64,000 nucleotides of DNA, taken from positions 721,552-785,551 of the forward strand of contig NZ_KQ954245.1 in NCBI RefSeq assembly GCF_001519075.1, read 5' to 3'. This DNA comes from Novosphingobium fuchskuhlense (GTDB lineage: Bacteria > Pseudomonadota > Alphaproteobacteria > Sphingomonadales > Sphingomonadaceae). Below the pieces are notes generated by a model. The model did not search any database, was not told the DNA's origin, and saw only the letters and a list, made by a program, of their open reading frames with translations. Positions 37,626-45,865 of the stretch are shown here, in pieces. A program made the translations under genes and the position numbers. Numbering within the stretch: position 1 is the stretch's first letter; every line of letters starts with the position of its first letter.

Positions 37626-38649
37626 AGCAGACGCCTCGATCTTCGCCGCGATGCCTGCGGTACAAGAGCGTGTGGCTTCCGACGCCGCTGCGCTCGATGC
37701 CCTGCTACACGGCGCACGCACGCCGTTCGTGATCCGCGGCCTCGCCCGGGACTGGCCGCTGGTGCAGGCCGGCCTCGTCTCGGCGCGCGCTGCCCGTGCC
37801 TATCTTCTTGAACGCGCCCGCCCGGTCCCCTTCTCCGTCGCGCTAGGTGAGCCCGGCAAGGACGGCCGCCTGTTCTATAGTGACGACATGGCCATGAATT
37901 TCCGCGAGGCGCGCGGCAAGTTGGCAGACATCTTCGGCGGGTTCGACGCCAACGAAAGCCGCGCGGATGCCCCCGCGATCTATCTTGGCTCCATCGATGT
38001 TCCCGCCCACTTCACCACGGTTGCGGCGGAGAACACCCTCGCCCTCGGCCAGCGCGAAGCCATCGTCAGCTTGTGGATCGGCACATCCACCCGTATTGCC
38101 GCGCACAACGATTTTCCCGACAACCTTGCCGTCTGCGCCGCCGGTCGCCGCCGCTTCACGCTGTTCCCGCCCGAACAATTCGCCAATCTCCACCTTGGCC
38201 CGATCGACAACACGCCGGCGGGTCGCGCCGTCTCGATGGTGGATTTCCATGCGCCCGATCCCGACCGGCACCCCCGCTTCACCGAGGCGCTTGGCACCGC
38301 GCAAGTCGCCGTGCTCGAACCGGGCGACGCTTTGTTCATCCCCTCGATGTGGTGGCACCACGTCGAAGGGCTCGCCCCGTTCAACATCCTGATGAACTAT
38401 TGGTGGCGCGATACGCCGCGCTGGCTCGGCCAGCCGCAGGACGCGCTCAACCATGCGATCCTCTCGATCCGCGACCTGCCGGTCGAAGACAAGGCGATCT
38501 GGCGCGCGCTGTTCGATCACTATGTGTTCGAAAACAGCCCCGAAGTGACCGACCATATTCCCGAAGGCGCGCGCGGCATTCTCGATCCGCTGGACCCCGC
38601 CGCCGCCGGCCGCCTACGTTCCTTCCTGCTGAGGACCCTGAGCAAATGA
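37618..38649 (+). CDS. cupin-like (JmjC-type) putative 2-oxoglutarate dioxygenase
   Basis: This 343-residue protein has the cupin_8/JmjC fold signature. The iron ligands are H163-x-D165 in AAHNDFPDNL and a distal His in MWWHHVEGL (H247 or H248). Arg/Lys positions in RRRFTLFPPEQ are typical of 2-oxoglutarate binding. It may hydroxylate a protein or small molecule; in these loci it accompanies the halogenases. The start is uncertain: a TTG at 37618 inside the SapC end gives full family coverage, and the next in-frame ATG is at 37651. It overlaps the second halogenase by 4 bp. Confidence 0.83.
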   Translation: MAEADASIFAAMPAVQERVASDAAALDALLHGARTPFVIRGLARDWPLVQAGLVSARAARAYLLERARPVPFSVALGEPGKDGRLFYSDDMAMNFREARGKLADIFGGFDANESRADAPAIYLGSIDVPAHFTTVAAENTLALGQREAIVSLWIGTSTRIAAHNDFPDNLAVCAAGRRRFTLFPPEQFANLHLGPIDNTPAGRAVSMVDFHAPDPDRHPRFTEALGTAQVAVLEPGDALFIPSMWWHHVEGLAPFNILMNYWWRDTPRWLGQPQDALNHAILSIRDLPVEDKAIWRALFDHYVFENSPEVTDHIPEGARGILDPLDPAAAGRLRSFLLRTLSK

Positions 38650-40160
38650 CCGAAGCCCATGCCAAGCAAGGCCCCAAGCGCCGCGTCGTGATCGCCGGGG
38701 GCGGCACCGCGGGATGGATGGCCGCCGCCGCGCTTGCCCGCACGATGGGTGATGCAATTGACCTCGTGCTCGTCGAATCCGATAACATCGGCACGATCGG
38801 CGTCGGCGAAAGCACGATCCCCCCGCTGGTGACCTACAACCGCCTGCTCGGCATTGGCGAGGCCGACTTCATGCGCGCCACGCAGGCCACCTTCAAGCTC
38901 GGCATCAATTTCGAGAACTGGCGCGTGCCCGGCGAAAGCTACTTCCATTCCTTTGGCAACACCGGCCGCGATCACTGGAGCGCGGGCTTCCAGCATTTCT
39001 GGATGCACGGCCTGAGCAAGGGCCACACGGCAAGCTACGACGACTATTGCATCGAGCTTCAGGCCGCCAGAAGCGCGAAGTTTGCGCACCTGCCGGATGG
39101 CCGGATCAACTATGCCTACCAGCTCGATTCCGGCCTCTATGCCGTGTTCCTGCGCAAGCTCGCCGAAGCCGACGGCTGCCGCCGCGTCGAGGGGAAGATC
39201 GCCGAGGTCCTGCTCGATGGCGAGAGCGGCGATATTGCGGCGCTCCTGCTCGAATCCGGCGAGCGCCTCGAAGGTGATCTGTTCCTCGATTGCACCGGCT
39301 TTCGCGCGCTGCTCATCGAAGGCGCCCTCCATGTCGGCTATGATGACTGGTCGCATTGGCTCCCGTGCAATTCCGCCATCGCAGTGCAGACCGCCAGCGT
39401 GCGCCCGCCCGTGCCCTACACCCGCGCGATCGCGCATGATGCGGGCTGGCAATGGCGCATCCCGCTCCAGCACCGGCAGGGCAACGGCATCGTCTATTGC
39501 AACCGCTATCTCTCGAAAGATGCTGCGCTCGATCGCCTGCTCTCGACGGTTGAGGGCGACGTGCTGACCAAGCCCAACGTGATCAGCTTCACCACCGGCG
39601 CGCGGCGCAAGCAATGGCATCGCAACTGCGTTGCCGTGGGTCTCTCGGGCGGGTTCATGGAACCGCTCGAATCCACCAGCATCCACCTCATCCAGCGCGC
39701 CATCCTGCGCATCATCCGTATGCTGCCAGCGGGCTCCATCAGCCCGCGCGACGTGGCGGAATTCAACGATCAGCAGATGACCGACATGGAGCAGATCCGC
39801 GATTTCCTGATCCTCCACTACAAGGCGACCGACCGCCGCGACAGCCCGTTCTGGCGGCAGTGTGCTGCGATGGAGATCCCCGAAAGCCTCACCCACAAGA
39901 TCGAACTGTTCCGCGAAACCGGCCGCGTCTTCCGCAAGAACGAGGAGCTTTTCGTCGAGAACAGCTGGGTGCAGGTGATGATGGGACAGGGCATCATGCC
40001 GCAAAGCTACCACCCGGTCGCGAAAAAACTCTCGGATACGGAACTGGGGCACCTGCTTGCCGGCCTGCGCGAAAGCGTGGCCAAGACCGTTGCGGGGTTG
40101 CCCGATCACCAGGCCTATGTCGCGCAGTATTGCGGCGCGCAGGAAGCACGGGCAGCCTGA
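38646..40160 (+). CDS. flavin-dependent (tryptophan-type) halogenase
   Basis: This 504-residue flavin halogenase looks catalytically complete. The [13 protein letters not shown] FAD site is AGGGTAGWMAAAAL (residues 17-30). The catalytic lysine equivalent to PrnA K79 is K84 (ATFKLGINFENW), WxWxIP is intact (AGWQWRIPL), and the catalytic Glu/Ser sit in FMEPLESTSIHLIQ. Relatives from Xanthomonas and Brevundimonas TonB loci brominate free indole in vitro, but the native substrate is unknown. A partner flavin reductase is not encoded in the window. It starts in an ATGA overlap with the cupin gene and ends in the TGATG junction with the GH16 gene. Confidence 0.92.
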   Translation: MTEAHAKQGPKRRVVIAGGGTAGWMAAAALARTMGDAIDLVLVESDNIGTIGVGESTIPPLVTYNRLLGIGEADFMRATQATFKLGINFENWRVPGESYFHSFGNTGRDHWSAGFQHFWMHGLSKGHTASYDDYCIELQAARSAKFAHLPDGRINYAYQLDSGLYAVFLRKLAEADGCRRVEGKIAEVLLDGESGDIAALLLESGERLEGDLFLDCTGFRALLIEGALHVGYDDWSHWLPCNSAIAVQTASVRPPVPYTRAIAHDAGWQWRIPLQHRQGNGIVYCNRYLSKDAALDRLLSTVEGDVLTKPNVISFTTGARRKQWHRNCVAVGLSGGFMEPLESTSIHLIQRAILRIIRMLPAGSISPRDVAEFNDQQMTDMEQIRDFLILHYKATDRRDSPFWRQCAAMEIPESLTHKIELFRETGRVFRKNEELFVENSWVQVMMGQGIMPQSYHPVAKKLSDTELGHLLAGLRESVAKTVAGLPDHQAYVAQYCGAQEARAA

Positions 40161-41107
40161 TGCGGCAGCTCCTGGCCCTGCTCGCTACCGCGCCTCTGCT
40201 CGCGGCCGCACCCCCGACCGCCCACGCCGCCGCCTCGGAATGGAAGCTGGTCTGGTCGGACGAGTTCACCGGAACTGCCATCGACCGGACCAAGTGGGAC
40301 TTCGATGTCGATTGCTGGGGCGGCGGCAACAATGAGCGCCAGTGCTACACCGACAAACCCGTCAACGCGCGCATCGCCGCAGGCAAGCTGGTGATCACGG
40401 CCCGCCACGAGCGCAGCACCGGCCCCGCGCTGCCGGCCAGCCAGCGCCCCAATCCGGCCGATCCCGGGCAACTCGTCACGCGTGAATACAGCTCGGCCCG
40501 GCTGGTCACGCGCGGCAAGGCCTCCTGGCGCTATGGCCGGATCGAAGTGCGCGCCAGTCTGCCACAAGGCCAGGGCACCTGGCCCGCGATCTGGATGCTG
40601 CCGGAAAAGTGGGTCTATGGCGGCTGGGCCGCGTCGGGCGAGATCGACATCCTCGAAGCAGTCAATCTCGGCGCGCCCTGCAAGGCCTGTGCGGGCGGGC
40701 AGGAAGAGACGATCTACGGCACGATCCATTTCGGCAAGCAATGGCCGGGCAACACCTATGTCCACACCACGTTGCATTACCCGCCGGTCCTGAAAGGCTA
40801 TCACATCTATGCCATCGAATGGCAGCCGGACCGGATCATCTGGAAGGTCGATGGCAAGATTTACGCGACGCGCCAGCGCAGCGAATGGTGGACATCAGGG
40901 TCCTCCGTGCCCGGCGCGCCGTTCGACCAGCCCTTCCATCTCCTCCTCAATCTCGCCATCGGCGGCAACTTTCCTGAATCGCTGGGCACAGGCGGCGTCT
41001 CGAACGCCAATTTTCCCAAGCGCTTCTTGATCGATTGGGTGCGCGTCTGGCAGAAGCCCACACAGACCGCCAGCGCACCGCCGGTGGGAACCGAAGGGGG
41101 CAGGTAA
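40160..41107 (+). CDS. GH16 endo-beta-glucanase (laminarinase type), secreted
   Basis: A 315-residue family 16 glycoside hydrolase with a signal peptide (residues 1 to about 24, ending AHAA). The catalytic motif GEIDILEAV places nucleophile E161, D163 and acid/base E166. WSDEFTGTAIDRTKWDFD and YGRIEVRASLPQGQGTWPAIWMLP are classic for bacterial beta-1,3(4)-glucanases. The substrate is likely laminarin or mixed-linkage beta-glucan, cut in the periplasm or at the surface into oligosaccharides for the receptor and GH3 enzyme. It is translationally coupled to the halogenase by one shared base and precedes the LacI gene by 3 bp. Confidence 0.93.
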   Translation: MRQLLALLATAPLLAAAPPTAHAAASEWKLVWSDEFTGTAIDRTKWDFDVDCWGGGNNERQCYTDKPVNARIAAGKLVITARHERSTGPALPASQRPNPADPGQLVTREYSSARLVTRGKASWRYGRIEVRASLPQGQGTWPAIWMLPEKWVYGGWAASGEIDILEAVNLGAPCKACAGGQEETIYGTIHFGKQWPGNTYVHTTLHYPPVLKGYHIYAIEWQPDRIIWKVDGKIYATRQRSEWWTSGSSVPGAPFDQPFHLLLNLAIGGNFPESLGTGGVSNANFPKRFLIDWVRVWQKPTQTASAPPVGTEGGR

Positions 41108-41110
41108 CGC

Positions 41111-42175
41111 ATGGCGAGGCGTCGTCAGGCGGTCACGATCAGGCACGTAGCGGCGGACGTCGGGGTTTCGCTGCAAACGGTCAGCCGGGTGATCAACAAC
41201 GAGCCCGGGGTCCGTCCCGAGCTCAAGGCGCGCGTGATCGAGGCGATCACGCGCCTCGGCTACGTTCCCTCGATCGCGGCGCAGCGCATGAGCGGCTCGC
41301 GCTCCTACCTGATCCTCGCGCTCAACGACCGCGACCGCACGATTGCCGATTGGCGCGCGCGGCAAGGCACTGACTGGGTTGACCAGATGCTGCTCGGCGG
41401 GATGCTCAAGTGCGCCGAACACGGCTACCGCATGATTGTCGAACTGGTCGACACGCACAGCGATCATGTAGAGCGCGAACTGCTTGCCGCCATCGCGGCG
41501 CTCCAGCCCGACGGTATCATCCTCACGCCGCCGCACTCGGACAACCCGCAGATCGTGCGCTGTCTTGCCGAGCAGCAGATCCCCTTCGCGCGGATCGGCT
41601 CAAAGGCACCCGATGCCGGCATGCCAATCCTGATGGACGATGAAGGCGCGGCTGCCACGGCCACGCGCTACCTCGTCGAGAACGGCCACCGCCGCATCGG
41701 CTTCATCGCGGGCGCCGCCGAATACAACCTCAGCGGCTGGCGCATCGATGGCTGGAAAGCTGCGATGACTGAGGCTGGCCTCTCCACCGATGCGCTGCTG
41801 CAGGCGGGCGATTTCACGTATGCCTCAGGCGAACGCGGGGCCCGCGCGCTGCTCGCCTTGCCGTCGCCGCCCACCGCGATCATCGCCAGCAACGACCAGA
41901 TGGCACTCGCCACGCTCGAAGTCGCGCGCCAGAGCGGACTGACCGTGCCGCACGATCTTTCGATCATCAGCTTCGACAACACGCCGATGATGCAGTTCAC
42001 CCAGCCGCAACTGACCGCGATCGACCAGCCCATTGCGGCCACCGCATCGAAAGCCGTGGAACTGATCATCGCGGCACAGCGCGGCGAAACCCTGCCCGAG
42101 GCCGTCACCGTCATCCCGGCCAGCCTTGTCGAGCGCGGTTCAGTTGCCGATGTCAGGCAAACCGTGAGTGTCTGA
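41111..42175 (+). CDS. LacI-family transcriptional regulator
   Basis: A 354-residue LacI/GalR repressor with the N-terminal helix-turn-helix TIRHVAADVGVSLQTVSRVI and hinge LGYVPSIAAQRMSGSRSY, followed by a periplasmic-binding-protein-like sugar sensor. GHRRIGFIAGAAEYNLSGWR and TAIIASNDQMALATL are present in the sensor. It likely responds to a glucan breakdown product such as laminaribiose or glucose. The ribosome site lies in the GH16 tail. The palindromes before the TonB receptor and the GH3 gene are its likely operators. It overlaps the MFS gene by 8 bp. Confidence 0.93.
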   Translation: MARRRQAVTIRHVAADVGVSLQTVSRVINNEPGVRPELKARVIEAITRLGYVPSIAAQRMSGSRSYLILALNDRDRTIADWRARQGTDWVDQMLLGGMLKCAEHGYRMIVELVDTHSDHVERELLAAIAALQPDGIILTPPHSDNPQIVRCLAEQQIPFARIGSKAPDAGMPILMDDEGAAATATRYLVENGHRRIGFIAGAAEYNLSGWRIDGWKAAMTEAGLSTDALLQAGDFTYASGERGARALLALPSPPTAIIASNDQMALATLEVARQSGLTVPHDLSIISFDNTPMMQFTQPQLTAIDQPIAATASKAVELIIAAQRGETLPEAVTVIPASLVERGSVADVRQTVSV

Positions 42176-43394
42176 CCACCCAGGCGCGCCCGCCGAGGCG
42201 CCGCCACACCAGCCTGGACTGCAGCAGCCGCTGTGGTTCCTTGTGGTCTATGCGCTGGCATGGGCGGGCGGCTCGATTGCCTATGTCCCGTTCCTCACCA
42301 TCCTGCTGCCGGTGCGTATCGCGGCGCTCGTGCCCCAGCAGCAGGCGGTGCTGTGGCTTTCCGCCATCGCTTTTTGCGGCGCGATATCTGCCAGCATTGG
42401 CCATATCCTGTTCGGCTGGTTGAGCGACGTGACCGGCGTGCGCCGTCCGTGGGCTGCGCTCGGCCTCGCGCTGTCGTGCCTGCTGCTGCTGCTCGTGCCC
42501 GCCGCACACAGCCTCGAGGAGATCATCCTCACCGTCGTATTGTGGCAACTCGGGCTCAACATGATGCTGGCCCCGCTCGCTGCGTGGGGAGCGGACTGCG
42601 TGCCCGACGGGCAGAAGGGCCTCCTCGGGGGACTACTCGCCTTCGCGCCCGGGCTTGGCGCGCTGGCCGGCGCCATTGTCACCCTTCCCGGCCTCGCCTC
42701 GGCTGATGGGCGGCTCGGCGTCGTCGCGCTGGTCGTTGCCGCAGCCGTGCTGCCGGCTCTGTTGCTTGGCAGCCGGACCGCGCCGCTCGCCTCCGCCCCC
42801 GCCGGTCCGGCGGTGCCGCTGCGCCGCCGCGGTGATGCCTTGCGCATGTGGGCGGCCCGGCTCCTCGTCCAGGTCGCGGAAGCCGCGCTGTTTTCGTTCC
42901 TCTACCTCTGGCTGCGCTCAATCGATCCAACGGTCGACGATCACCTTACCGCACGCGTGTTCAGCACGGTCCTCGTCCTCTCGGCCCCGGCGGCGCTTCT
43001 CGCAGGGCGCTGGGCCGACCGGCGGGGCCATCCCTTCGCGCCGCTTGTCGCCTGCACACTCGCCGCGCCTTTCGGTCTCGTCGGCATGGCGCTGGCCGGA
43101 AGCGTGACCGCCGGCGTCGCCAGCTATGCCGTGTTCGGCTTTGCCACCTCGATCTTCCTCGCGCTGCATTCCGCGCAAACCTTGCGCACGCTGCCCGATG
43201 GCAACCGCCGTGGCCGCGATCTCGGCCTGTTCAATCTCACCAACACCATGCCTTCGCTGGTAATGCCCTGGTTCACCCTCGCGCTGGTGCCGTGGTTCGG
43301 GTTTTCCGGCCTGTTCCTCCTGTTTGCCGCCCTTGCGCTGGTGGCCGCGCTGCTGCTTGCCGGGCTCCGCGCCGGGCCTGTTCGGGAAAACTGA
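42168..43394 (+). CDS. MFS transporter, probable glucoside/sugar permease
   Basis: This 408-residue membrane protein has about twelve hydrophobic segments and an MFS-like loop GWLSDVTGVRRPW after TM2, with a matching loop GRWADRRGHPFAP in the second half. It presumably moves glucose or small beta-glucosides across the inner membrane, by its place between the LacI regulator and the GH3 glucosidase. The start is GTG 42168, inside the end of the LacI gene. Substrate is inferred from context only. Confidence 0.85.
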   Translation: MSDHPGAPAEAPPHQPGLQQPLWFLVVYALAWAGGSIAYVPFLTILLPVRIAALVPQQQAVLWLSAIAFCGAISASIGHILFGWLSDVTGVRRPWAALGLALSCLLLLLVPAAHSLEEIILTVVLWQLGLNMMLAPLAAWGADCVPDGQKGLLGGLLAFAPGLGALAGAIVTLPGLASADGRLGVVALVVAAAVLPALLLGSRTAPLASAPAGPAVPLRRRGDALRMWAARLLVQVAEAALFSFLYLWLRSIDPTVDDHLTARVFSTVLVLSAPAALLAGRWADRRGHPFAPLVACTLAAPFGLVGMALAGSVTAGVASYAVFGFATSIFLALHSAQTLRTLPDGNRRGRDLGLFNLTNTMPSLVMPWFTLALVPWFGFSGLFLLFAALALVAALLLAGLRAGPVREN

Positions 43395-43438
43395 CAGCCC
43401 CGCTTGATTTTGATGCTTTCTCATGCGACGACGTTTAT

Positions 43439-43450
43439 GAGAACGTTCAC
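43439..43450. promoter_or_regulatory. LacI-type operator before the GH3 gene
   Basis: GAGAACGTTCAC is the exact reverse complement of the site at 32190 and one base off the perfect palindrome at 32208. It lies 25 bp before the GH3 start. It is nested nearly symmetrically inside a wider inverted repeat, CGACGTTT (43429-43436) and AAACGTCG (43455-43462). Confidence 0.62.
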
Positions 43451-43474
43451 AGTGAAACGTCGGGAAGGGTGGGA

Positions 43475-45859
43475 ATGATGGTTCGGCGCGTGCTTTTGGC
43501 AGCCATGTTGCTGGCGTCGGGTAGCGCTTTTGCGGCACCGGCCGAAGATGCCGGCACAGCACATCCCGCGCTCTGGCCTGCCGCGAAAAGCCCCGCCGCG
43601 ATCACCAGCCCCGAGACCGAGCGCCGCATCGCCCGCATGATCGCTGCCATGTCGCTCGAACAGAAGATCGGGCAGATGATCCAGGCGGACATTTCTGCCA
43701 TCACGCCGGAAGACCTCGCGCAGTATCCGCTCGGCTCGATCCTCGCCGGTGGCAACTCCGGCCCCTGGGGAGATGAACGCGCCGATGCCGCGAAGTGGGA
43801 AAAGCTGGTCAAGCAATTCCGCGCCGCCTCGGCCAAGGCAGGCGCGGGCATTCCCGTATTGTTCGGCATCGATGCGGTGCATGGCCATTCCAACCTGCCC
43901 GGTGCCACGATCTTCCCGCACAATATCGGCCTTGGCGCGGCACACGATCCCGCGCTGATCCAGCGCATCGGCGCGATCACCGCCGCAGAAGTCGCGGCAA
44001 GCGGCATCGACTGGACCTTCGCGCCCACCCTCGCCGTGCCGCAAGACCTGCGCTGGGGGCGCAGCTATGAAGGCTATGCGGCCGATCCTGCGCTCGTCGC
44101 CAGCTATGCCAAGGCGATGACGGTCGGCCTCCAGGGCCCGCTCCAGCCCGGCAAGCCGCTCCCGGCAAACAAGGTTGCCGCCACTGCCAAGCACTATCTC
44201 GCCGACGGCGGCACCGATGGCGGCAAGGACCAGGGCGACGCCCTGATCTCCGAAGGCGAACTGGTTGCCAAGCATGCGCAGGGCTATCCGGCAGCGATCA
44301 ATGCAGGTGCATTGACGGTTATGGCCAGCTTCTCCAGCTGGAACGGCACCAAGAACCACGGCAACCACAGCCTCCTCTCCGATGTGCTCAAAGGCCGCAT
44401 GGGCTTTGCCGGCCTCGTCGTGGGTGATTGGAACGGCCACGGCCAGGTTCCCGGCTGCACCGTCACCGATTGTCCGAAGACCTTCACCGCCGGGCTCGAT
44501 CTCGCGATGGCGCCCAACAGCTGGAAGGGTCTGTTCGAAGCGACCGTGCGCGAGGCCAGGGACGGCACGATCCCGATGGCCCGGATCGACGATGCCGTCG
44601 CCCGCATCCTGCGCGTCAAGGCCAAGCTCGGCCTGCTCGGGGCGCACCCGGTCGATCGGGGCAATCCTGCCGCAGTCGGGACCGACACAAACCTTGCCGT
44701 CGCGCGGGAAGCTGCTGCCAAGTCACTCGTGCTCCTCAAGAACAACGATGGACTCCTGCCGCTGAAGCCGGGCGCGCGGGTTCTCATCACCGGCCCCGGC
44801 GCCGACAGCATGGCCATGCAGGCCGGCGGCTGGACGATCACCTGGCAGGGCACCGATACCAGCGCCGCCGATTTCCCAAAGGGCGAGACCATCGGCCGCG
44901 CCATCGCCGCCGCAGTCAAGGACGCGGGCGGTACTGCCGCGATCTCGGCCAATGGCAGCTTTGCCGACCGCCCGGACGTAGCCGTCGTCGTTTATGGCGA
45001 ACAGCCGTATGCCGAATTCCAGGGCGACATGCCCAACATCGCCTTCCGTGCCCACGCCGGCGAGCAGGACCTGCTGGCAAAGCTGAAAGCGCAAGGGATC
45101 AAGGTCGTGTCGGTGTTCCTCTCCGGCCGCCCGCTCTTCACCGGTCCGGCGCTCAATGCCTCGGACGCTTTTGTCGCGGCATGGCTTCCCGGCACGCAAG
45201 GCCAAGGCGTGGCCGACGTGCTCGTCGCCCGCAGGAATGGCAAGCCGGCGCGCGGTTTCACCGGCAAGCTGCCCTTCCCGTGGCCGGCAGACGCGGTCTC
45301 TCCGATCAAGGCCCCGCTGTTCCCGGCCGGCTACGGCCTCAGCTATGCCGCCACTGCCGCTGTCGGTCCGGTCAATGAAGACCCGCACGTCGATCTCGTC
45401 GCCTCGGCCAGCGAAGGCGTCTACTTCGCGCTGGGCAAGGTCCCTTCGCCTTGGCACCTCAGCCTCGATCCCGGCATTGCGGCCCATTCCGTGGACCTTG
45501 GCGCGCAGGAAGATGCGCAAGCCTTCACCTGGGGCGAGGCGGGCGCCATCGGCATCGATGGCCCGCCGGTCGATCTCATGCGCCAGCTCGATGAGGAATT
45601 CGCGCTCAAGCTCGATGGCCGGCTCGATACCGGCGCGGGCGCAATCGCGGTGACCATGGCGGGCGCGACGCTCAAGGTGAGCCCCGCCCCCGGGCCGTTT
45701 ACCCTGCGCATTCCGCTGCGCTGCTTCCACGATGCGGGGGCCAGCTTCAAGGCTGTTGGCACCCCGCTCAAGATCACCGGCGAGAAGGGCCTCGTCCTAA
45801 CCTTGCGCGGTGCGAGCATCGAAGGCGTCGGTCAGACCATTCCCTGCCCAGCCAAGTAA
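43475..45859 (+). CDS. GH3 exo-beta-glucosidase/glucanase (ExoP-like), secreted
   Basis: This 794-residue family 3 glycoside hydrolase has a signal peptide (ending GSAFAAPAE). The TIM-barrel domain shows IPVLFGIDAVHGHSNLPGA and KVAATAKHYLADGGTDGG. The nucleophile Asp is near residue 318 in GLVVGDWNGHGQ. The GH3 C-terminal domain follows with AAKSLVLLKNNDGLLPL and the acid/base region. The last 150 residues form an extra beta-sandwich domain as in the marine exo-1,3/1,4-beta-glucanase ExoP. It likely releases glucose from laminari- or cello-oligosaccharides. ATG 43475 follows a GGGAAGGGTGGG purine-rich ribosome site. It has its own LacI-type operator. Confidence 0.93.
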   Translation: MMVRRVLLAAMLLASGSAFAAPAEDAGTAHPALWPAAKSPAAITSPETERRIARMIAAMSLEQKIGQMIQADISAITPEDLAQYPLGSILAGGNSGPWGDERADAAKWEKLVKQFRAASAKAGAGIPVLFGIDAVHGHSNLPGATIFPHNIGLGAAHDPALIQRIGAITAAEVAASGIDWTFAPTLAVPQDLRWGRSYEGYAADPALVASYAKAMTVGLQGPLQPGKPLPANKVAATAKHYLADGGTDGGKDQGDALISEGELVAKHAQGYPAAINAGALTVMASFSSWNGTKNHGNHSLLSDVLKGRMGFAGLVVGDWNGHGQVPGCTVTDCPKTFTAGLDLAMAPNSWKGLFEATVREARDGTIPMARIDDAVARILRVKAKLGLLGAHPVDRGNPAAVGTDTNLAVAREAAAKSLVLLKNNDGLLPLKPGARVLITGPGADSMAMQAGGWTITWQGTDTSAADFPKGETIGRAIAAAVKDAGGTAAISANGSFADRPDVAVVVYGEQPYAEFQGDMPNIAFRAHAGEQDLLAKLKAQGIKVVSVFLSGRPLFTGPALNASDAFVAAWLPGTQGQGVADVLVARRNGKPARGFTGKLPFPWPADAVSPIKAPLFPAGYGLSYAATAAVGPVNEDPHVDLVASASEGVYFALGKVPSPWHLSLDPGIAAHSVDLGAQEDAQAFTWGEAGAIGIDGPPVDLMRQLDEEFALKLDGRLDTGAGAIAVTMAGATLKVSPAPGPFTLRIPLRCFHDAGASFKAVGTPLKITGEKGLVLTLRGASIEGVGQTIPCPAK

Positions 45860-45865
45860 GCCGGG

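Noticed and set aside
35383..40160. Idea that both halogenases lack the catalytic lysine
   Set aside because: A first alignment used the wrong lysine of the FKxxIKF segment. Counting along PrnA places K79 at the FK position, which both proteins keep.
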